Made by a program: the position numbers and the translations under genes
From: Splendidivirga corallicola
GTDB taxonomy: Bacteria > Bacteroidota > Bacteroidia > Cytophagales > Cyclobacteriaceae
NCBI GenBank assembly: GCA_030442035.1
Contig: JAUJEA010000012.1
Location: 124,001-188,000 of the forward strand
DNA: 64,000 nt
Reading direction: 5' to 3'
Notes under the pieces: model-generated
Told to the model about the DNA's origin: nothing
The model's input: only the letters and a program-made list of their open reading frames with translations
Database searches by the model: none
Part shown: positions 53,964-61,992 of the stretch, in pieces
How the letters are laid out: every line of letters begins with the position of its first letter
Numbering within the stretch: the stretch's first letter is position 1

Positions 53964-55379
53964 TTATTTGACAAGCTGATTCACCAATCCATTAAAAACA
54001 ATACCGTGCAATGGATACACAAAATACCAGTATATTCGGCCCAAAATTCCTTTAGGTTGAAATGTAGCTGTTTGATATAACGTATTATTGATTATTTTGA
54101 ATTCAAGCCATGCCTCTCCCGGAAGTTTCATTTCTGCGAAAAGTAACAATCTTCCTTCTTCTTTATTAGCGTGAAGCACACGCCAAAAATCAATAGCATC
54201 CCCAACCGACAGATGGTTTTGATGTGTTCTGCCTCTCCTTAACCCAACTCCCCCGAAACACTTATCAATAAATCCTCTGAATCTCCAGAGCCAATTAGCA
54301 TAGTACCATCCAGATTTGCCCCCAATCTTCCATATTTTTTCAATACACTTTTTAAAATTCGCAATTGACCTAATTCGTTTGTCAACAAAGCAGTTATGTA
54401 TTGGGACTGTATGAAAATCTGATATTCTTTGATTAAATCGGCCACTGACAAAAGAATCTTTCCAGCTGGAAATGGATTCATCTCTTTCAACTTTTAATAA
54501 AGACCTTTGCAAAGATTCTTTATAACGGAGAGGGATTATATCCAAAATTTGATTTAAATCATCGTTTCGACAAATTACTTCTACTTTCATACTATCAACA
54601 AGTGCTGTGGCGAGTTTAAAAGAAGTTGATGTGATGAAATAAAGCCAATAAGAGGAAAGCCTCGGAGTCATGACCGGGATTGTATAAATCCATCGCCTTA
54701 ATTCCCTTGCTTCAGCAAATCCAAGTAACATTTGTTTATAACTGAGAATGTCCGGTCCACCAATATCAAAGTTTTTATTGTAAGTCTTACGATTAAAAAT
54801 AGACTTCTTTAGAAATAATAAAACATCGTAAATACCAATAGGCTGGCATTTAGTATTAAGCCATTTTGGGGCCAGCATGATAGGAAGCTTTTCAACCAGG
54901 TCTCTAATTATTTCGAATGATCCACTTCCTGATCCAATGATAATACCAGCTCGCAAGGTTGTAAAGTTATAATCACCTTTAGACAACTCATCTTCAACAG
55001 CTTTTCGGGAAGTCAAATGTTTTGATAAAGATCTTTCATTTACAATCCCACTCAGATAAACAACATGCTGCAAAGTTGTGTTGGTTACGGCTTGCCTAAA
55101 GTTGGCAGCACATGTCATCTCAAGCTCTAGAAATTTGCTTGAGTTTGACATGGAATGTATCAAATAATAAGCTCCCTGAATGTCTTTTGGAATTCTGTTC
55201 AAAGTATTTTTATCAAGGAAATCAACCTCTAAGATTTCAATTTTATCTTGAACCGATCGTGGAGGATTGAAACGGTTTGCATCTCTAACACAACAAACAA
55301 CCTTGTATCCGCTATCTACCAAAACCGATAACATCCTTTTCCCTATATATCCTGTTGCCCCTGTTAATAGTATTTTCAT
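53964..55379 (-). CDS. NAD(P)-binding SDR-family protein with C-terminal DUF2867 domain
   Basis: The 471-residue protein starts with a Rossmann fold of the extended/atypical SDR type (MKILLTGATGYIGKRMLSVL, GAYYLIHSM, TTLRAGIIIGSGSGSFE). The last 170 residues match DUF2867 (RRGRTHQNHLSVGDAIDFWR through FNGLVNQLV), a lipid-binding-like START-type fold. Proteins with this pairing are annotated as NAD-dependent epimerases or oxidoreductases, with no known substrate. The gene is divergent from the DJ-1/PfpI gene across 308 bp and stands alone. Confidence 0.85.
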   Translation of the reverse strand: MKILLTGATGYIGKRMLSVLVDSGYKVVCCVRDANRFNPPRSVQDKIEILEVDFLDKNTLNRIPKDIQGAYYLIHSMSNSSKFLELEMTCAANFRQAVTNTTLQHVVYLSGIVNERSLSKHLTSRKAVEDELSKGDYNFTTLRAGIIIGSGSGSFEIIRDLVEKLPIMLAPKWLNTKCQPIGIYDVLLFLKKSIFNRKTYNKNFDIGGPDILSYKQMLLGFAEARELRRWIYTIPVMTPRLSSYWLYFITSTSFKLATALVDSMKVEVICRNDDLNQILDIIPLRYKESLQRSLLKVERDESISSWKDSFVSGRFNQRISDFHTVPIHNCFVDKRIRSIANFKKCIEKIWKIGGKSGWYYANWLWRFRGFIDKCFGGVGLRRGRTHQNHLSVGDAIDFWRVLHANKEEGRLLLFAEMKLPGEAWLEFKIINNTLYQTATFQPKGILGRIYWYFVYPLHGIVFNGLVNQLVK

Positions 55380-55687
55380 TCAATCAGTAATTCAAGCTAT
55401 TGTAATATATAACATAACTCAAGGGTTGTTGTTTGTAAGCTATAGCTGAATGTTACTTATGTATTAATGTATTATAGAAAAGAATAAGTTGTAACTATCT
55501 GTTTTTCAGTATACTTTCTAAAAAGTATGTATCATTCAATTCAGTAAGTATATTGATAAAGATATTGTACTCTTCCATTTTTGTTATATAAAACAATAAG
55601 AAAAACAGGACCTATTTCCTTATTTCTATTTAGCGTGATTACAATCCTTGCAAGGTGTGATCCGAAATTTTAAAACATGATAAAAAA
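55380..55687. other. Divergent intergenic region, SDR gene / DJ-1 gene
   Basis: These 308 bp are AT-rich and contain no convincing gene, palindrome or consensus promoter that I could pick out. Confidence 0.4.
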
Positions 55688-56485
55688 ATGTCCAACACTC
55701 AAGAAAATAAAAAAATGGAAACAGCAATAGTAAAAGAGACAAAGCACTATGTACATGCGCATGGGATGCCTGCGAGGGGCAAGATATTAATGATTGCAAG
55801 TAGTCCGGCTATTTCAGAACAAACTGGCTGGCCTATCGGATTCTGGGCTGCCGAGTTAACGCATCCGCTACATGTATTTCAGGAAGCGGGATATGAAGTT
55901 GAGTTAGCTTCTACATCCGGAGGGCGTATTGAAATGGATGGTTATTCAAACCCTGAGGACGCAAGCGGTTATTCAGCGCATGATGTGATTTCCCTTGGTT
56001 ACATGCGACAAGATTGGTTCAACAATATGTTGGCCAATACAAAGAAAATCACTGAAATAAATAGCAATGACTTTGATGCTATTTTTTTGGTTGGTGGCCA
56101 GGGACCAATGTATACTTTCAGAAAAAATGAGGATTTAAACCGGATTTTTACTTCTTTCTTTGAATCAGGTAAACCCAGCGCCGCAGTCTGCCATGCTACC
56201 GCACTTTTGTTAGATGCTAAAAAATCTAATGGCGAGCTTGTTGTCGAAGGAAAGACATGGACAGGTTTTGCCAATACTGAGGAAGATTTTGCAGACAATG
56301 CCGTTGGTCAAAAAATCCAGCCCTATAGAATTGAGGATGAGGCAAGGAAAATTGCAGGAACAACTTTCAAAGTTACTGATGCCTTTGCTTCCTATGCCAT
56401 TGAGGACGGTAATTTGATCACAGGTCAACAACAGAACTCGGGAGCCGCTGCCGCAAGAATGGTAGTCGGGCAATTAAACAGATAA
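55688..56485 (+). CDS. DJ-1/PfpI-family protein (Hsp31-like)
   Basis: The 265-residue protein is a DJ-1/PfpI domain with the nucleophile elbow in PSAAVCHATALLL (Cys-His) and an acidic residue in GFWAAELTHPL as the likely third member. LVGGQGPMYTF is the family loop. The Hsp31/HchA subgroup has glyoxalase III, deglycase or holdase activity; which applies is unknown. An alternative start ten codons later (METAIVKETK) is possible. The bestrophin gene follows after 108 bp in the same direction. Confidence 0.87.
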   Translation: MSNTQENKKMETAIVKETKHYVHAHGMPARGKILMIASSPAISEQTGWPIGFWAAELTHPLHVFQEAGYEVELASTSGGRIEMDGYSNPEDASGYSAHDVISLGYMRQDWFNNMLANTKKITEINSNDFDAIFLVGGQGPMYTFRKNEDLNRIFTSFFESGKPSAAVCHATALLLDAKKSNGELVVEGKTWTGFANTEEDFADNAVGQKIQPYRIEDEARKIAGTTFKVTDAFASYAIEDGNLITGQQQNSGAAAARMVVGQLNR

Positions 56486-56593
56486 GAAAGTAACAGGCAG
56501 CAATACGAATCACTTTTGACTTTGTATGTTTTAATTGCACAATAGGAATAGTGCGGGTGAAGGAGCCAAACATAATTATAAACGATTTGATAG

Positions 56594-57541
56594 ATGATTG
56601 TTAAAAGAAATTTCAACCCCGTTAAAATCTGGTGGTATATTAAGCAACCTATGTGGTTTGTGATCCTCTGGTCCTTTGCTGTTTGGCTCTTTTACTTTAC
56701 AACCAAGACCAAGGAAATGGCATTGAGTTTTACACCCATAAGTGTATTAGGGTCGGCACTTGCTATTTTTATTGCTTTCAGAAATAACGCTGCTTACAGC
56801 AGATGGTGGGAGGCAAGGCAAATATGGGGAGCGTTAGTCAACCATTCCAGGGAATTTGCCCGCATGGTGAGTAATTTTGTGGATGTCCAGATAAGAGCTT
56901 ATCCGGATCAAAAGAAGACCATGATAGCTTTTAAAAAAGAACTGGTTTATCGCCAAATTGCATTTGTCCATGCCTTGCGCCTGCATCTTAGAAAGCAGCA
57001 TAACTGGAATGAGGTTAAACCTTTCCTCAAAGACGATGAGTATGCTAAAATCATTTCAGTCAGCAACAAACCGAACATGATCAACATGCTTAATGGTGAT
57101 TGCCTCCGAAAAGGACAGGACCAAAAAATGCTTGAATGGTTTCATACATTTCAGATCGAAGGTAATCTTACTCAATTTGCCCACCATTTAGGGAAATGTG
57201 AGCGAATCAAAAACACACCATTACCCCGACAATATGATTTTTTCACCCGTTTATTTGTATATTTTTTTGTCACACTGCTTCCATTTGGTTTGTTAAACAT
57301 TTTTCAACAGGAGTACTTCTTATCAACAACATGGCTGGTTGTCCCACTTAGTATACTTATCGGTGGGGTCTTTATTATCATGGAAAGAACCGGGGCTGCC
57401 AATGAAAATCCTTTTGAAAATCTGGTGACGGACGTTCCTTTAACTGCAATTTGTAATACTATCGAGCGAGATTTACGAGAAATGCTGGGAGAGGAAGATT
57501 TACCACCAAAGCTGCAACCTGTTGACGGATATTTATTTTGA
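56594..57541 (+). CDS. Bestrophin-family ion channel
   Basis: The 315-residue protein has helix 1 (PMWFVILWSFAVWLFYF), the characteristic FTPISVLGSALAIFIAFRNNAAYSRWWEARQ block (residues about 45-75), and later helices around FVTLLPFGLLNIFQ and LVVPLSILIGGVFIIME. Bacterial bestrophins form pentameric channels; some conduct cations and others anions. The length and motif order are complete. Its role in this organism is unknown; the DJ-1 gene upstream is only loosely spaced. Confidence 0.9.
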   Translation: MIVKRNFNPVKIWWYIKQPMWFVILWSFAVWLFYFTTKTKEMALSFTPISVLGSALAIFIAFRNNAAYSRWWEARQIWGALVNHSREFARMVSNFVDVQIRAYPDQKKTMIAFKKELVYRQIAFVHALRLHLRKQHNWNEVKPFLKDDEYAKIISVSNKPNMINMLNGDCLRKGQDQKMLEWFHTFQIEGNLTQFAHHLGKCERIKNTPLPRQYDFFTRLFVYFFVTLLPFGLLNIFQQEYFLSTTWLVVPLSILIGGVFIIMERTGAANENPFENLVTDVPLTAICNTIERDLREMLGEEDLPPKLQPVDGYLF

Positions 57542-57625
57542 ACTTCAACAGTTCATTCCGGATTTTCTCAATTAAAAGTCGAATCCCGGGTAACAAAATT
57601 AATCTCCATGAACTAAAAATAGTAC

Positions 57626-59035
57626 TCATCGAAAAGGCTTGGATATGAAGTTAAATGCCTGTATGAGGTCATTCTTGTATTCGTTCATCACACTTATATT
57701 TGCCAGGTTTGAATTGACCTTTTTGAATTGTTTTCGCATTTGTATTGCCGAATACAGGCCTGCTAATAAGTTACTTACGGAAAGCCCTATAAAGATGCCC
57801 TCTACTCCCCAAAACGAACCTAATAGGGTCAGTGGAAATGTAAACAATAGAGATTTTATCACCATGATTTTAAGAGAATTAACTGGTAGCTGTAGTCCGT
57901 TAAAAATGGAGGAAGTAATGACAAAGAGACCGTAAAAAACATAGGAGAGACTCACTAAATAAAAATACCTGGCTGTATAATCAATAACCATTTCGTCTTC
58001 ACTAAAAATACCAGCAATGGGTTTTATGAATAAATAAAGGATTATACAAACTAAAATGCCCATATACGTTGAGGCTCTTCCGCCAAATGCGATGGCTTCA
58101 TCAATTCGTAAGTGTTCCTTTGCACCAAGATTTTGAGCGATAAAGGGTGTAATAGCCGTACTAACACCTAAAATACCGATCATCAGTAGCGTTTCAATCC
58201 TGCTGGCTACTCCAAAAGCAGCCACAGCGAGAGACGATTGTTTCGCTAACAAATAGGTAAGGTACATTAATGTAAATGGACCGATAATCTGTGTGACGAT
58301 CGTTGGCAAGCCCAGTTTGTAAATTTCCTGCAGAATTGAAAGAACGTTTGACAATGGGCTCTTTTGGAAGAACAGTAATTTGTCTTTTATCAAAAGTATG
58401 CTCATTCCCACAATAACAAATATCCAGGATAAAACAGTGGCATAAGCCGCTCCCTGAATGCCCATTTCCGGAAATCCCATCTTTCCAAATATTAGCAGGT
58501 AATCGAATATCAAATTGATGATACCTGCAATTCCCATCATAACTTCAGGCATGGTTACATTGCCTGTAGCCCGCAGAATTCCACCTGCCATGATCCCTGT
58601 AGCGAGAAGTGGGATCCCTGCAAACAATGGTATCATGTACTTTTCAATTAATGGGATGATTATATTCTCCGCACCCAGCGATTGAAAGATGATTTCTACG
58701 AATATAATGCCCATCGAAGCTAGTAACGAAGACAATGTGAAACACAAAATAAGTGCTACCCATGTTGTTTGTTTCACTTTATCATGGGCTTTGCTCCCGG
58801 TGGCTTTACCAATAATGATGGAAACACCGACCGATAATCCCATAAAAAGACCCACAAGCAGGAAATAGATCGTAGAAGAAAAACTCAACGCTGCCAGTGC
58901 TTCCGGCCCTAATTGCCCTACGAAATAGGTGTCAATTACCTGAAACAAAAAAGTCGAAAGCATACCAATACTGATAGGTACACTCATAGAAAAAAGCGCT
59001 TTATTGGTATTATCTTTTAAAATATTGTTTGCCAT
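57626..59035 (-). CDS. MATE-family multidrug efflux pump
   Basis: The 469-residue protein has 12 membrane helices with internal two-fold similarity. Family marks include SMSVPISIGMLSTFLFQVIDTYFVGQLGPEALAALSF at helix 1-2 and TAITPFIAQNLGAKE at helix 8. MATE pumps export cationic drugs and dyes using a sodium or proton gradient. The 127-bp upstream gap holds a site (59135-59157) matching the operator before marR, which suggests MarR control of this pump. It is transcribed separately from the pirin gene. Confidence 0.9.
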   Translation of the reverse strand: MANNILKDNTNKALFSMSVPISIGMLSTFLFQVIDTYFVGQLGPEALAALSFSSTIYFLLVGLFMGLSVGVSIIIGKATGSKAHDKVKQTTWVALILCFTLSSLLASMGIIFVEIIFQSLGAENIIIPLIEKYMIPLFAGIPLLATGIMAGGILRATGNVTMPEVMMGIAGIINLIFDYLLIFGKMGFPEMGIQGAAYATVLSWIFVIVGMSILLIKDKLLFFQKSPLSNVLSILQEIYKLGLPTIVTQIIGPFTLMYLTYLLAKQSSLAVAAFGVASRIETLLMIGILGVSTAITPFIAQNLGAKEHLRIDEAIAFGGRASTYMGILVCIILYLFIKPIAGIFSEDEMVIDYTARYFYLVSLSYVFYGLFVITSSIFNGLQLPVNSLKIMVIKSLLFTFPLTLLGSFWGVEGIFIGLSVSNLLAGLYSAIQMRKQFKKVNSNLANISVMNEYKNDLIQAFNFISKPFR

Positions 59036-59134
59036 AAATCTTATCGTGAGATCTGGTGGTTAGAAAGCCTTGAAATATTTAAGTAGCTATCTTAAGAAAA
59101 TGGATCACTTTTGTAGTACCTATTCTAGTAACTG

Positions 59135-59157
59135 TACAAATATTGTACATACAATAA
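59135..59157 (-). promoter_or_regulatory. MarR-type operator copy 2 (MATE promoter)
   Basis: TACAA-ATA-TTGTA (59135-59147) extends as TGTACAA and TTGTACA (59133-59149), followed by TACAATAA after 2 nt. The arrangement TACAA-N3-TTGTA-N2-TACAATAA is identical in spacing and orientation to the copy at 60950-60972. It lies 100 bp upstream of the MATE start. Confidence 0.65.
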
Positions 59158-59162
59158 ATTGG

Positions 59163-59984
59163 TTAAAAAATTTTCGATCCGAACTGAAGCTTTTGAATTC
59201 TATCCAGGCTTCTTTTCATTGCTTCTTTGCTGGTATGCATCGAACCTCCCTGAACAACCTTCGGCAGCTTTTGTGGTAGTGTCGTAATTAATACAAACCT
59301 GGAATGGCTATTTGCTTCAATCAATAATTCACCATCATTGCTTTCGAGAATTCCAAGGTTTCCAAGAGGAATTTTTTCACCATGCAGATGAATATCTCCA
59401 ATCCTTGGAAAGATAAAACCTGTTTTTTGGCTAGCAGGGGAGGAAAAGGTAAAATGCTCACCAGCCTCAAGCACTACGTCCAGATAAGTCATTTCGAAAG
59501 GAACCTTTAAGGGTGACTTTATCTTCTTATAGGTACCAGCTATGACTTTTACATTATCTATAATTGGCAAATTTTCAGGCCGGATATTTTGATATTCCAC
59601 CGAACTCTCCTCCAGTTCCGGTGGCAATTGCAGCCATAATTGATGGATCGTCAATGGCCAGGAATCAGATTGCACCGATGGCTTTTTTTGATAATGTTCC
59701 TCATGCCAAACACCTCCTCCGGCCCTGATCCATTGAATCCCACCTTCTCTTATGGTATCATTATTCCCTCCGGTATCTTCGTGAAGTAGCTCACCACCAT
59801 TGAAATAAGTAAGGATACCAATTCCTGAATGTGGATGCATTCCAATATGCAAGCCCTCATCATGACGATGCATTGTTCGGGCATCAAAGAACACAAATGG
59901 GCTTAACTCCTCTCTTGTTTCAGGATGTACAATATATTGTATTCCGTTACGAGGGGGTTGAAGTCGTTTCAGTTTTCGTTTCAT
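59163..59984 (-). CDS. Pirin-family cupin
   Basis: The 273-residue protein has two cupin folds. The N-terminal metal site is HIGMHPHSGIGILTY (residues about 46-60) with a further ligand in WHEEHY near 113. Substitution at the usual Glu of HPHxGFE is visible (GIGI instead of GFET), so quercetinase-like activity cannot be assumed. Pirins act as redox sensors or quercetin 2,3-dioxygenases. It is the third gene of a MarR-FMN reductase-pirin operon and overlaps the reductase gene by 38 bp, which couples their translation. Confidence 0.88.
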   Translation of the reverse strand: MKRKLKRLQPPRNGIQYIVHPETREELSPFVFFDARTMHRHDEGLHIGMHPHSGIGILTYFNGGELLHEDTGGNNDTIREGGIQWIRAGGGVWHEEHYQKKPSVQSDSWPLTIHQLWLQLPPELEESSVEYQNIRPENLPIIDNVKVIAGTYKKIKSPLKVPFEMTYLDVVLEAGEHFTFSSPASQKTGFIFPRIGDIHLHGEKIPLGNLGILESNDGELLIEANSHSRFVLITTLPQKLPKVVQGGSMHTSKEAMKRSLDRIQKLQFGSKIF

Positions 59985-60516
59985 GAATCGCTTTCTTAAA
60001 GTTTTCTAATTGTACTTCAAAATCCTTGTTTAATGTTTGGTCAAGGATCCCCTTGGTAGGAGCGAAGTTTTGATTGAATGAAGGCAAGGAAAAGCTTGCT
60101 GCTACCTGACCGCCTTGATAAGGGAAAGCGCCAACGGCACCGGACAACACTCCCTTGGCACCTCTTGGACCGGGAGAAGTGGCAAGCAAAAACATTGGCT
60201 TGTTCAACCACATTGTTTTTTCTATTCTTGACGCCCAATCGAACAAATTTTTAAAGGCTGCTGTATAGCTTCCATTATGCTCTGCAAAAGAGATAATGAT
60301 ACCATCAGCCTGTTTTAAAGCCTCTTTAAATTTATAGGCTTGTTCCGGAATACCATTTTGCTGTTCGCGGTCCATGCTGTAAATAGGCATTTCGAAGTCA
60401 TTTAGATCCAAAAGATCCACATCTGCCCCGTCATACTGTGTTGAAACCCAATGCGCCAGCTGTTTGTTTATCGATCGACTACTGTTACTGGCGCCAAATG
60501 CAACTAATTTGTTCAT
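59947..60516 (-). CDS. NADPH-dependent FMN reductase-like flavoprotein
   Basis: The 189-residue flavodoxin-fold protein has the phosphate loop FGASNSSRSINKQLA (8-22), the FMN-contacting segment FAEHNGSYTAAFKNLFDWAS (about 97-116) and LLATSPGPRGAKGVL. The family reduces FMN, quinones or azo compounds with NADPH. It lies one base after the end of marR on the minus strand and overlaps the pirin gene, so the three form an operon. Defence against electrophiles or quinones is a reasonable inference. Confidence 0.88.
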   Translation of the reverse strand: MNKLVAFGASNSSRSINKQLAHWVSTQYDGADVDLLDLNDFEMPIYSMDREQQNGIPEQAYKFKEALKQADGIIISFAEHNGSYTAAFKNLFDWASRIEKTMWLNKPMFLLATSPGPRGAKGVLSGAVGAFPYQGGQVAASFSLPSFNQNFAPTKGILDQTLNKDFEVQLENFKKAIHETKTETTSTPS

Positions 60517-60517
60517 A

Positions 60518-60943
60518 CTATTCTCCTTTTAATTTGATTATCAATTTTGTTAATGTTATTGCTTCTTTTTCGCTTAGGTTTTCTGCCATAGGCAGATGAA
60601 AATCATGTACTCTCTTATCCAGCTGAACTAAAAAGCTTTGTCCTTTATCGGTAATGGTGATATCCATTTTTCTTCTGTTAGTAGGACATTCTTGTCTGTT
60701 TACCAATTCTTTGTCCAACAGCTTGTCCACAATTCGTGTCACGTTGCTGGTTCGCTGCACCATTTGATCCTGTATTTCGTGAACGGTTATTGGCTTTCCC
60801 TTTCTTCCTCTTAGGATTCTAAGCACGTTATACTGTGGTTCGGATATTTCGTATTCCTTTAATTCCATACTCACCTGATCTGTGATCCAATGACCTGTTC
60901 TGATGATTTGTTCTATTGCTTTCAGGTAATTCTTATTTATCAT
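60518..60943 (-). CDS. MarR-family repressor
   Basis: The 141-residue protein has a winged helix with recognition region VQRTSNVTRIVDKLLDKELVNRQ and wing CPTNRRKMDITITDKG. It leads the operon with the FMN reductase and pirin genes. A palindromic operator at 60950-60972 starts 7 bp upstream of its start codon, and a second copy precedes the MATE gene. Ligand-sensitive repression of detoxification genes is the typical role of this family. The family's ligand cannot be predicted here. Confidence 0.9.
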   Translation of the reverse strand: MINKNYLKAIEQIIRTGHWITDQVSMELKEYEISEPQYNVLRILRGRKGKPITVHEIQDQMVQRTSNVTRIVDKLLDKELVNRQECPTNRRKMDITITDKGQSFLVQLDKRVHDFHLPMAENLSEKEAITLTKLIIKLKGE

Positions 60944-60949
60944 AACATA

Positions 60950-60972
60950 TACAATAGTTGTATGTACAATAA
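60950..60972 (-). promoter_or_regulatory. MarR-type operator copy 1 (marR promoter)
   Basis: TACAA-TAG-TTGTA (60950-60962) is a perfect five-base inverted repeat, extended to ATACAA/TTGTAT, followed after 2 nt by TACAATAA. TTGTA-TG-TACAA inside it is a second palindrome. The layout equals that at 59135-59157. It would overlap the transcription or translation start. Confidence 0.7.
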
Positions 60973-61169
60973 TAACGAATTAAAATAAGAATGGTTTGTG
61001 TTACAGTATTTTTTTTGAAAAAAATCTGACGGTATATCTTTTAGGTATTAATGATGGCAGCTCTTAAGTAAATCAATACTTTCACTTGATCCACGCTAAA
61101 ACAGGCTATTGTCTTGCTACCCTTTTAGCATTATTTGTAGTTTAGGTGACCGTTCCGTTGACTTTGGAA

Positions 61170-61688
61170 TTATTTATTCTGCTCCTGATAAATAATGATT
61201 TGCAAACCATCAGGATCTTTTAAATAAAGATAGTGTGATCCCCAGGGTCTTTCTATAGGGCCTCTGGCTTCCCATTTTTCCTTTAGGCGATTTGCCCAAT
61301 AATCAACAGAGTCAGTTCTGATTTGGATATCGATTTTGTCATTAGCCACTGTATGACTAAATGATGGATCATAATAATAATGGCCTTCGGGTATTTCTGA
61401 TATTTCAAAGAAAGCGTTGCTATTCTCCGGACCAAGCCTGACGATGCATCCTCTGTTTTCACCACTGTACTCCTCAACTATTGCCAGGTTCAGGATCTCG
61501 GTGTAAAACTTCTTTGATGTTTCAAAATCCCTTGTTCTTATCACTGTTTTCAGGCTAAGTAAATCTACATGTTCAGATGAATTTTTAATAGCTTCGACTT
61601 TCATGTGTTCCGATTTAGATAGTTTTCCACATCCCATTGCCAACATTATGATGGTTGAAATGAGCATTAGGAAATGGTTTAATTTCAT
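61170..61688 (-). CDS. VOC/glyoxalase-fold lipoprotein
   Basis: From the start at 61688 the protein has 172 residues with a lipoprotein signal ending MLAMGC; the Met at 61775 would place 29 residues before it. The mature part is one VOC (glyoxalase/bleomycin resistance) unit: TVIRTRDFETSKKFYTEILN, then SHTVANDKIDIQIR and HYLYLKDPDGLQIIIYQ at the C-terminus. The family covers lyases, dioxygenases and binding proteins. A membrane-anchored VOC protein is unusual because most are cytoplasmic. Metal ligands are not certain. Confidence 0.78.
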   Translation of the reverse strand: MKLNHFLMLISTIIMLAMGCGKLSKSEHMKVEAIKNSSEHVDLLSLKTVIRTRDFETSKKFYTEILNLAIVEEYSGENRGCIVRLGPENSNAFFEISEIPEGHYYYDPSFSHTVANDKIDIQIRTDSVDYWANRLKEKWEARGPIERPWGSHYLYLKDPDGLQIIIYQEQNK

Positions 61689-61938
61689 TTTGATTGCGAA
61701 TTTGCTCTGGTTGTTTTGTTCAAACTTTCCTGTATCTAAAGATATGGAATTATTAGCCAAAGATCGGTTTGACAATCTTTGTTCACAACAAAATTGAAGC
61801 GAATCGAGAGATTGTAGGTAAGAAGTAGAAACTCGCAGAATAGATTAGTGGCTTTATCTGTCCTATTTTGACTTTGAGCAGGTAAACTTTCAACACGCTC
61901 CTGGATTGAAACTATTGTTTATTGTAGCGTATAAAAAA

Positions 61939-61968
61939 AGCCCGGACAAGATTAAAAGTATCCGGGCT
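61939..61968 (-). terminator. Rho-independent terminator of the right-edge cargo gene
   Basis: On the minus strand AGCCCGGA and TCCGGGCT form a perfect 8-bp stem followed by seven T residues (A run at 61933-61939 on plus). It is 25 bp after the stop of the type IX cargo gene. Confidence 0.82.
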
Positions 61969-61992
61969 AAAACTATTGTTGTCTGTTATGTA

